Shown here in pieces: positions 57,177-64,000 of a DNA stretch of 64,000 nucleotides (its first letter is position 1; each line of letters starts with the position of its first letter). Location of the stretch: contig CAXXRA010000011.1 in the NCBI GenBank assembly GCA_963663975.2, positions 314,232 through 378,231 of the forward strand, given 5' to 3'. The translations under genes and the position numbers were made by a program. The DNA is from JANQRX01 sp963663975. GTDB lineage: Bacteria; Pseudomonadota; Alphaproteobacteria; Rhizobiales; Kaistiaceae. The notes under the pieces were generated by a model, which was given only the letters and a program-made list of their open reading frames with translations, did no database searches and was not told the DNA's origin.

Positions 57177-58196
57177 GTGGCGGCCGGGGCCGGCCCTTCG
57201 TCCACGGTTTCGGTGGCACCGCTGGCACCAGAATCGTCGGTCAAAAGCGTCTCCTTTATTTGCTCGCCCCAAAAGAGAGAGCGGCCCCCTCACGAAAGCC
57301 GCCCTGATCAAGGGGTTAGCACGAAGGTTGCCGATGACGCGGTTGCCGAGCTCTGGTTTGTCAAAACGCGCTGGCCGGGAGGCGTGCACTGCCCGTGCTG
57401 TGGCTCACTGAACGTGCAGGAACGCGAGACGCGGAAGCCGCAGCCCTATCGCTGCCGGGATTGCCGCAAGGATTTCTCGGTCAAGCTCGGCACGCTCATG
57501 GAAGGGTCAAAACTCGGATTTCAGACCTGGGCGATGGCGATCTACCTGATGATGACGGGACTCAAGGGCACGTCCAGCATGAAGCTTCACCGTGACTTGG
57601 GCGTCACACAGAAAACCGCGTGGCACCTAGCGCACCGGATCAGAGAAACGTGGAGCGACCCGGAGTCGCCCTTTGCTGGTCCGGTCGAGGTTGACGAAAC
57701 CTTCATCGGCGGCAAGGAAAAGAACAAGCACGCTCACAAGAAGCTCAGGGCGGGTCGTGGCACCGTTGGAAAGGCTATCGTGATTGGCGCCAAGGACCGC
57801 GAGACGAACCGCGTTAGCGCCGTCGTGGTCGAGGGAACGGACGCCAAGACGCTCCAGGGCTTCATCGGCGATCGCGCCGCCAAGGGCGCAACCGTCTATA
57901 CGGACGATCACGGCGGATATCAGGGAATGCCGTTCGAGCATGAAACCGTGAAGCACAGCATCAGCGAGTACGTGAACGGCATGGCCCACACCAACGGCAT
58001 TGAGTCGTTCTGGTCGATGCTGAAGCGCGGCTACCACGGCACCTACCATCACATGAGCGAGAAGCACCTTGGCCGTTACGTTGGGGAATTCGCCGGGCGT
58101 CACAACAACCGCCCCGCTGACACCATCGACCAGATGCAGGCTACTGCGCAAGGAATGGTAGGGAAGCGGTTGCGCTATCAGGATTTGGTCGCATGA
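57177..58196 (+). CDS. IS1595-family (ISXO2-like) transposase
   Basis: An IS1595-type enzyme close to the ISSpo3 group. A zinc ribbon (CPCCGS near residue 72 and CRDC near 93), then FSVKLGTLMEGSKLGF, and the catalytic domain: Asp in VEVDETFIGG, Asp in VYTDDHGGY, Glu in GIESFWSMLKRGY. The extreme N-terminus from GTG 57177 is untypical; the homologous part begins near residue 44, so the true start is uncertain. Its stop overlaps the methyltransferase start (ATGA), unusual for a simple IS and suggesting it travels with those genes. Confidence 0.85.
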   Translation: MAAGAGPSSTVSVAPLAPESSVKSVSFICSPQKRERPPHESRPDQGVSTKVADDAVAELWFVKTRWPGGVHCPCCGSLNVQERETRKPQPYRCRDCRKDFSVKLGTLMEGSKLGFQTWAMAIYLMMTGLKGTSSMKLHRDLGVTQKTAWHLAHRIRETWSDPESPFAGPVEVDETFIGGKEKNKHAHKKLRAGRGTVGKAIVIGAKDRETNRVSAVVVEGTDAKTLQGFIGDRAAKGATVYTDDHGGYQGMPFEHETVKHSISEYVNGMAHTNGIESFWSMLKRGYHGTYHHMSEKHLGRYVGEFAGRHNNRPADTIDQMQATAQGMVGKRLRYQDLVA

Positions 58197-59548
58197 CTGC
58201 AAACTGGCAAAACCGCACGGTGTTTCACGGCGACAACCTTCCGTTCCTTCGCGCCATGAACAGCGAATCCATCGACCTGATCGCGACTGACCCACCATTC
58301 AACAAGGGTCGGGACTTCCATGCCACGCCTGACAGCCTCGCCGCCGGAGCCAAGTTCCAGGACCGATGGTCATGGGAGCGCGATGTACACGAAGAATGGA
58401 CTGACCAAATCACCGACGATCATCCCCGGCTTATGGAGGCTATCGAGTCGGCGCGTTACGCACACTCTGACGGCATGGGAGCGTTCATGTGCTTCATGGC
58501 CGTCCGGCTGCTGGCTATGCGGCGGGTGCTCAAGCCGACCGGCTCAATCTATCTGCACTGCGACCCGACCGCCAGTCACTATCTCAAGGCCGTTATGGAC
58601 GCGATATTCGGCTGGCGGATGTTCCTGAATGAGATTGTGTGGTGCTACAACGTCGGCGGCAAAGGCAAGAGATGGTGGGCACGGAAGCATGATATCATCT
58701 TGTTCTATGCCAAGGGGAAGACGTATTACTTCGACGGCCAAGCGGCCGGTATAGCCCGCGATACCGGGACAAAGAGCTTTGGCGGCCGTATCGGAACAGA
58801 TGAGAACGGCAGGCCATATCAGGACAAGATTGTCCGCTCGACTGGTAAGGTTTACCGCTACTATCTAGACGAACCGAAAATCCCGGAGGATTGGTGGACG
58901 GACATTAACAGCCTCCAGTCGGGCGTAGGAGAACGGGTCGGCTATCCTACGCGAAAGCCGTTGGGCCTCTATGAGCGCCTGATCCTCGCCAGCTCGAACG
59001 AGGGCGACATTGTGCTCGATCCCTTCGCAGGATGCGCCACGACTCTTGTCGCGGCCGAGCGCCTCGGGCGCCAGTGGGTTGGCATGGACATTTGGGACAA
59101 CGCCAAGACGGTTGTGCTGCAACGGCTGGCGCGGGAGGGTTTGACGGAGCAGGACGGAGAGCGGGCCGGGTTGTTTGACGAAGATGTGCATTTCACCGCC
59201 GCTCCGCCCGTCCGCACGGACGACGGCGAGACTGCCGCGCCCTTCCTCCGCGTCAAGCAGCGGGTGAGCGAGCCAGATGGACCGAGCTGGACACGAGCCC
59301 AGATGTACGCGCACTTGCTGGAGCAACACGGCCCGCGTTGCCAAGGCTGCGACCGAGCCTTTGACGATCCTCGCTATCTCGAACTCGACCACAACACGCC
59401 GCGCTCAGACGGCGGGCTAAATCACATATCGAACCGTATCCTACTGTGCGGGCCGTGCAACCGGCTCAAGAGCAATACCTACACGCGGATCGGGCTGCGG
59501 CGGGAGAACAAGCGCAAGGGCTACATGGTGACAGGGAGTGCACCATGA
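58193..59548 (+). CDS. Beta-class DNA methyltransferase fused to an HNH nuclease domain
   Basis: A 451-aa fusion. The methyltransferase has catalytic motif IV ATDPPFNKG (residues 33-36 DPPF) before the AdoMet motif DPFAGCATTLVAAERLGRQW (about 276-295), the motif order of the beta class (m6A or m4C), with a target-recognition region between. The C-terminal HNH domain (from about 375) has CQGC, LELDHNTPRSDGG and LLCGPCNRLKS, the Cys residues probably binding zinc. Coupled by overlap to the transposase before and a small protein after. Modification and nuclease in one chain suggest restriction-modification or phage-packaging style activity. Confidence 0.9.
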   Translation: MTANWQNRTVFHGDNLPFLRAMNSESIDLIATDPPFNKGRDFHATPDSLAAGAKFQDRWSWERDVHEEWTDQITDDHPRLMEAIESARYAHSDGMGAFMCFMAVRLLAMRRVLKPTGSIYLHCDPTASHYLKAVMDAIFGWRMFLNEIVWCYNVGGKGKRWWARKHDIILFYAKGKTYYFDGQAAGIARDTGTKSFGGRIGTDENGRPYQDKIVRSTGKVYRYYLDEPKIPEDWWTDINSLQSGVGERVGYPTRKPLGLYERLILASSNEGDIVLDPFAGCATTLVAAERLGRQWVGMDIWDNAKTVVLQRLAREGLTEQDGERAGLFDEDVHFTAAPPVRTDDGETAAPFLRVKQRVSEPDGPSWTRAQMYAHLLEQHGPRCQGCDRAFDDPRYLELDHNTPRSDGGLNHISNRILLCGPCNRLKSNTYTRIGLRRENKRKGYMVTGSAP

Positions 59549-59718
59549 CTGTAGAGCCGACCAAGAAACGTACCCGAGGTCGCCCTATCGAGAAACCGAG
59601 GCCAGAGCCGATCCCCGACACGGCGGAGAACATCGCGCGGGCGATCATGCGAGGCCCACCCAAGAAAGAATGGGATTACATGAAGGCGGCGGAGGCACGA
59701 GATTCAAAGGAGGGATAA
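59545..59718 (+). CDS. Small protein of unknown function after the methyltransferase
   Basis: A 57-aa basic protein, MTVEPTKKRTRGRPIEKPRP at the N-terminus, then a helix ENIARAIMRGPPKKEWDYMK. Its ATG overlaps the methyltransferase stop (ATGA), strong evidence that it is translated. The RGRP stretch is AT-hook-like. No family recognised; small proteins with IARAI...PPKK are seen beside phage methyltransferases in my memory, without assigned role. Confidence 0.65.
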   Translation: MTVEPTKKRTRGRPIEKPRPEPIPDTAENIARAIMRGPPKKEWDYMKAAEARDSKEG

Positions 59719-59850
59719 TTCGGTCTATGGGTAAACACGTATATAATTCCCTAAATTAGGCACATCCGGCGACAATATGAAGCACCAGTGTAGCGACGCT
59801 TTGCGACACCGTGATTGAGCCGGTGCCGTGGCGTGTTCGTTGGCGGCGCC

Positions 59851-60969
59851 TCAAGCCGCGATCCGGTCTATCTCGGCGAAGATGACAAGAGCCTTATCGT
59901 CGAGCACGGCGACCTCGGCGGCAAGCCCGGCCTCGAACCTGGCTGAACGATCCGCTAACCGACGTGCGCGATCAGCTTCACGGACACCGGCCAGGGCGCG
60001 CCAGTCTTGCCGGCCCAGCTCGCGCTCGCGTGATTGAGCCTCCGGCCTGGCGCGCGCCCGGCGTGACGCGGCGGCGGCCTGCGCCCGGCACCGGCCGCAA
60101 GTGGTAAACCCGTTATCAGGCTCGTCGCCGCAAGCACACAAGCCCACGATCCGGCGCGCTATCTGTCCGATCCGCGAGTGCGGCGGCCGCGACCGGGCAA
60201 TCGGCATCGCGAACGCGGCCAATTCGGCTCGGCGCTTGTCTTCGGCCCGCTCGATCTCCCTATCGCGCTCGGCTTGACGCAGCTCGGCAATCGCCCGCTT
60301 GACGTGGGGTCGCCGGCGCATCCAGTAGCCTTCGACCTTGGCGACATTTGGCCGGGCGGTATATCCCGCCTCGCGGTACGATCCGGCCGCATTGCCAGTC
60401 TTCACATAGGCGCGCACAAACGCGGCTTGCCGCTCATTCAGCGGGGCATGGGCGCGGGCGCGGCGCTTCGCGGCCCGGACCTCGGCGGCGCGCTCCAGGT
60501 CGAGCTGGGCTTGTCGCTTGACGATCTCGGCGCGCCACAGGCGGGCGCCAAGCTCAAGACCGTAGCGGCGAAACTCCCTCGGCATGATCGCCCGCAGACG
60601 ACGCCACGGCTCGCGCTTTGCCAGCTTGGCGGCACAGCCCCGCCTATCGGTCTCGTTGCAGCGCTGGCAGGACCGCCAGGGCTTGCCTCGGCAGGTCAAG
60701 CCATCCATGGGCGCCCGGCCACACCGGCACAGCCCCAGGCGCCTGTGGCGCGCCGCAAGCGCTATCCTGGCGGCGAAATAGTGCCGTTCGCATCGCCGGC
60801 CATGTCCGACGCCCCGCCGTGCGACCTCGCGGCATATTTCCCCGTCCGCGCCCCGGTACATGCAAGGGACGTTGCCGCCATCGAGCGCGCTGCGCTGGCG
60901 CTTCCGCGTCGTCACCAGGGGATCGAAAAGCGGGTTACTCACGGCCGAAATTTGCCTCACTGTTGCCAT
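59851..60969 (-). CDS. Cys-rich protein with terminase-small-subunit-like segment
   Basis: From ATG 60969 the product is 372 aa; longer reading would run antisense to the tape measure gene. Cys clusters are at residues 36-60, 81-104 (CRCG ... CQRC) and 278-294 (CACG ... CGRC), two of them CxC...CxxC ribbons. Between them, residues about 177-235 (LNERQAAFVRAYVKTGNAAG, then YREAGY ... PHVKRAIAEL) match the N-terminal DNA-binding part of phage terminase small subunits. The whole is Arg/Ala-rich. It opposes the other element genes. A DNA-recognition role is likely; a packaging role is less sure because no large terminase is near. Confidence 0.65.
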   Translation of the reverse strand: MATVRQISAVSNPLFDPLVTTRKRQRSALDGGNVPCMYRGADGEICREVARRGVGHGRRCERHYFAARIALAARHRRLGLCRCGRAPMDGLTCRGKPWRSCQRCNETDRRGCAAKLAKREPWRRLRAIMPREFRRYGLELGARLWRAEIVKRQAQLDLERAAEVRAAKRRARAHAPLNERQAAFVRAYVKTGNAAGSYREAGYTARPNVAKVEGYWMRRRPHVKRAIAELRQAERDREIERAEDKRRAELAAFAMPIARSRPPHSRIGQIARRIVGLCACGDEPDNGFTTCGRCRAQAAAASRRARARPEAQSRERELGRQDWRALAGVREADRARRLADRSARFEAGLAAEVAVLDDKALVIFAEIDRIAA

Positions 60970-61009
60970 GGGCGCAATTTTCGCCCCGAAACCCGCATGA
61001 ATCGGCGGG

Positions 61010-63719
61010 ATGCAACCGGATAGGTTGACCGGGCTGATCGGCGTCGGCAAGACGGCGGACCTGTCGGGGGCCGAGCTCGAAGCCCTGGGCAAGGATATCG
61101 ATGAGCTTTCCAAGCGCATGCCGGTGGCCACGGACGAGCTGCTCGCCATCGCCCAAAGCGCCGGCCAGCTCGGGGTGAAAGGCTCCGACAACATCCTGAA
61201 GTTTACCGAGACCGTCGCCAAGCTCGGTACGGCGACGGACCTCAGTGGCGACCAGGCGGCCATGGCGCTCGCCCGCATTCTCAATGTCACCGGCGAGGCG
61301 CTGGGCAAGGTTGACGTGCTCGGATCGGTAATTGTCGCTCTCGGCAATAACTTTGCCGCCACGGAAAGCCAGATCGCCGAGATGGCCACGGAGGTCGCGC
61401 GCGGCGCCGCCGTATTCGGGGTGAGCTCCGCTCAAGCTTCGGCCTTGGCCGCGGCGCTGGCTGCCGTCGGTGTCAAGTCGGAGGTCGCGGGCACGTCCAT
61501 CGGCCGCATTCTGCGCATGATCGACGCCGCCATCCGTAGCGGCGGGGAACATCTGGCCATCCTGACGCAGATCACCGGCCGGACTGCGGAAGAGATCAAG
61601 GAGCTGTTCCAGAGGGATGCGATGGCTGCGTTCGCGTTGTTCATCGACGGTCTGAAGCGGATCGGTGACGCCGGCGGCTCGGTGGCCGATGCCATGGCGG
61701 CGCTGGGCTTGGCCGACCAGCGTCTGCTGAAGACCATCCCGGTGCTGGCGAATCGCGCCGATCTCCTTGCCCAGGCACTCGAAATCGCCAACCGTGAAAC
61801 CGAGAACGCCACCGCGTTGAACGAGGAAGCGGCAAGGGCGTTCGAAAGCCTGAACAATCAGACCGAGGTGATGTGGAACAACATCAAGTCTCTCGCACGG
61901 GCCATCGGTGCGGACCTGGCGCCTGGCGTTGCCGTTGCAGTCCAAGGGCTGTCCGATTTCGCCAGCGAGGCCGGCGACGCCTACGAGAAGCTCAAGCTCA
62001 TCGCGCAGGGCGACTTCAACTTCGACGGGCTCAGCCTCAGCGCCACGCGACGCCAAATGGAGGATCTCGATAAGGAACTGAAGGAGCTCAAGGAGCGGAT
62101 GCGAACGGCGCCCAGGGAGGCCGATCTGAATCCGTTCGAGGACGTGTTCACGAGCAGCTACGAGGAGCTCGACGCGGAATACCAGAGGCGGTGGGCCGTC
62201 TATATTCAGTGGAAGACGAAATACGAGTGGGAACTGGAGCAAGAGCGCAAGCGTCGCGAGAAGCGGGCTGCCGCCGAGACCAAGGACCCCTCCGAGGGCG
62301 ACCCGGCCGAGTCCCCGGAGGACATCGCGGCGGCCCAAGAGCGGGCGCGGCGTCTGTTGCAGATCCAAAAGAGCCTTAACCAGCAACTGTTCCAGTTCCG
62401 CTACCAGGGCGCCGATCGCATCCGCGAGGAGTACCGGAAACTCGAGAACGAGCTGAAGGATCTGGGTAAGGCCGGCGCCGATCCAGAAATGATCGAGCGC
62501 CTGCTGTTCGGCGCAGCGGCGGTGCGCGACGACAAGCTCACCCAGCTCGCCCGCCGCGAGAAAGAGATCGCCGACCGGCGCGCCCAGGCCAATCAGCGCG
62601 TTGCCGAGAGTCTGGGCTTCGAGCTGGAGGCGCTCAGGAAGACCGAGCGGCAACGCTTCGTCGATGTGGCGCTCAGAAGGTTATCGGCCGAGGCGACCCC
62701 GGAGCAGCGCAAGGAAGTCGAACGACTGGCCGGTGCGCTCCATGACGAACAGGAGAAAATAAAGGACACGAACAAAGCCAGGGAAAGGGAGAACCAGCTG
62801 CGCGCCGAAGGCGAAGCGCTGACCGAGCGATTGCGCACGGCGCAGGAGGCCTACGGGGACGAGATCGAACGGCTCCGGGAGCTGCTCGACGCCGGGGCCA
62901 TCGACCAGGAGACCGTCGGCCGGGCGTCGGAGGAGGGCCCATGACCGCATGCTGCGCACGAGCCGCGAATGGTCCGACGGGGTGCGGCGCGCCATCCGCG
63001 ATTATCTCGACGACGCCACCGATGCCGCCAAGACCTTCGAGCAGGCGACCACGCGGGCCCTGAAGGCGAGCGAGGACGCCTTCGTCGAATGGGCGATGAC
63101 GGGCAAGTTCTCCGCCAAGGACCTGTTCAACACCATCGCCGAAGAGGCGCTCCGGGCCGCCTACCGCATGGCGGTGGTGGCCCCGCTCAACAACATCCTC
63201 GGGAGCATCTTCGGCGCCATCGGCGGCGGCATCGCCGGCGGCGCCGCCACCACGTCCTCCGGCACGCCGATGATCGGCGACTTCCCGATGTCCTCGGGAC
63301 CCACGGCGTTCGCCCATGGCGGCGGTGTGATCGGCCGCGACACCTTCCCGGCCCGCATGGTCGACCCGAGGGCGTTCGACACCGCAACCCGTTATCACCG
63401 CGGCGGCATCGTTGGCGGTGAAGTGCCGATTGTGGCCCGTAGCGGTGAGGGCGTGTTCACGCCCGGACAGATGCAGGCGTTGGCCCCGGTCTCGGACGCC
63501 AGGCCCGTGGTCAATGTCGCGGTCAACGTGCGTAACACCGCGCCCGGCACCCGGGCCACCGCCGATGTGCGGCGCGAGCCCGGCGGCGATCTCACCCTCG
63601 ACATCGTGGTAGAGCAGGTCGAGGGCTCCATGGCGCGCAATATCGCGCGCGGCCAAGGAATGGCGCCGACGCTCGAGCGCCGCTACGGCCTCAATCCGGC
63701 CGCCGGAAGCCTGCGATGA
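61010..63719 (+). pseudogene. Phage tail tape measure protein, N-truncated and frameshifted
   Basis: Two adjacent frames (61010-62944 and 62949-63719) together encode one TP901-type tape measure protein. The visible start MQPDRLTGLIGVGKTADLSG enters the conserved domain mid-way, so the usual N-terminus is missing. The core (PVATDELLAIAQSAGQLGVK) is followed by a long charged coiled-coil, and the second frame holds the C-terminal part (TGKFSAKDLFNTIAEEALRA, Gly-rich stretch, FAHGGGVIG). One extra G in the run at about 62935-62937 breaks the frame: without it ASEEAHDRMLRTSREW is continuous. Tape length sets tail length. Confidence 0.85.
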
Positions 63720-64000
63720 CCACCCGCTGGCCGGATCGGTTACCGCTGCCCACCCTGGAGGGCTACGGCGTCCAGCCCGGCGAGGCAATCCTGCGCACCG
63801 AGATGGAGGCGGGCCCGGCCCGCCAGCGCCGGCGCTTCACCGATGTCCCGGGCCGCATTGCCGTGCGCTGGGTGCTGCGGCCCGATCAGTTCGCCCTGTT
63901 CGAGGCCTGGTACCGCTGGGCGGCGGCCGAGGGCGGCGCCTGGTTCGAGATCGACCTGCTGGGCGGTCTGGGCATGGTGCCCCAGGAAGCCCGCTTCACC
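63716..64000 (+). CDS. Phage tail protein, N-terminal part
   Basis: Starts at ATG 63716, overlapping the tape measure stop, and runs off the window (95 codons). MTTRWPDRLPLPTLEGYGVQ ... EAILRTEMEAGPARQRRRFT ... WVLRPDQFALFEAWYRWAA ... GGAWFEIDLLGGLGMVPQEA. The pattern matches small phage tail proteins commonly encoded after tape measure genes in alphaproteobacterial prophages; the exact role is unclear. Confidence 0.75.
   Translation, partial: MTTRWPDRLPLPTLEGYGVQPGEAILRTEMEAGPARQRRRFTDVPGRIAVRWVLRPDQFALFEAWYRWAAAEGGAWFEIDLLGGLGMVPQEARFT

Larger units (their letters stand above)
55083..64000. mobile_element. Integrated phage-like element, left part
   Basis: The region starts at the break in tfoX and continues past the end of the window. 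It carries an integrase at its edge, an excisionase-like gene, an IS1595-type transposase with methyltransferase operon, a reverse-strand terminase-like gene and tail genes. Head, portal and large terminase genes are absent from the visible part, and the tail tape measure gene is truncated and frameshifted, so the element looks deleted or mosaic. No right boundary is visible. Confidence 0.8.

Noticed and set aside
60970..61389. N-terminal extension of the reverse-strand Cys-rich gene up to 61389
   Set aside because: It is antisense to the conserved tape measure domain and is Ser/Ala-rich shadow sequence; the ATG at 60969 gives the sensible start.

Overview
The window is about 64 kb of GC-rich DNA from an alphaproteobacterium, most likely Rhizobiales/Hyphomicrobiales. 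The pointers are an HdaA-type DnaA regulator, the complex I accessory protein NDUFA12, a B12-dependent ribonucleotide reductase (NrdJ), an Omp25/31-like barrel, a lipid A-type lpxD-acp-fabF cluster, and gene orders familiar from that group (SDR-uvrC-pgsA-moaD-moaE; tyrS/anmK ... alpha/beta hydrolase-iscS-sufBCDS). No rRNA, tRNA or CRISPR array was recognised.

Layout. 1-14.6 kb: end of ndk; a leftward SDR-uvrC-pgsA-moaD-moaE operon; an outer-membrane barrel; RNase T2 with a small secreted protein; purM-purN; a rightward CDP-alcohol phosphatidyltransferase, AI-2E/PerM-type transporter and hdaA; then rnd and aspS. The place where ppk and ppx usually sit is reduced to a 41-codon scar. 14.6-26.3 kb: two paralogous exported proteins (one frameshifted), a metallo-beta-lactamase-fold protein with a degenerate metal motif, a nucleoside hydrolase, nrdJ with candidate NrdR boxes, a frameshifted cysteine hydrolase, and NDUFA12. 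26.3-41.2 kb: rne, amiC, mrcA (PBP1A), prfB with its programmed frameshift, an M23 peptidase gene split by an IS5-type element, and a large AsmA/DUF3971 protein. 41.2-46.3 kb: tyrS, anmK, lpxD, acp, fabF. 46.5-55 kb: an alpha/beta hydrolase and the SUF iron-sulfur operon (iscS, sufB, a cupin, sufC, sufD, sufS, sufT, sufA), then a 3'-truncated tfoX.

From about 55.1 kb to the end lies an integrated phage-like element: tyrosine integrase, excisionase-like protein, an IS1595-type transposase translationally coupled to a DNA methyltransferase-HNH fusion and a small protein, a Cys-rich reverse-strand protein with a terminase-small-subunit-like segment, and truncated tail genes. It looks like a mosaic or decayed prophage and runs out of the window.

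Cross-cutting signals: a 275-bp TA-flanked inverted-repeat element (MITE-like) occurs three times and supplies stop codons to neighbouring genes; an exact 80-bp tandem duplication changes the C-terminus of the AI-2E transporter; and four genes carry simple frame breaks (exported protein, cysteine hydrolase, transposase, tape measure), which could be biology or sequence error. The most novel-looking block is the transposase / methyltransferase-HNH / small protein operon with its Cys-rich neighbour.
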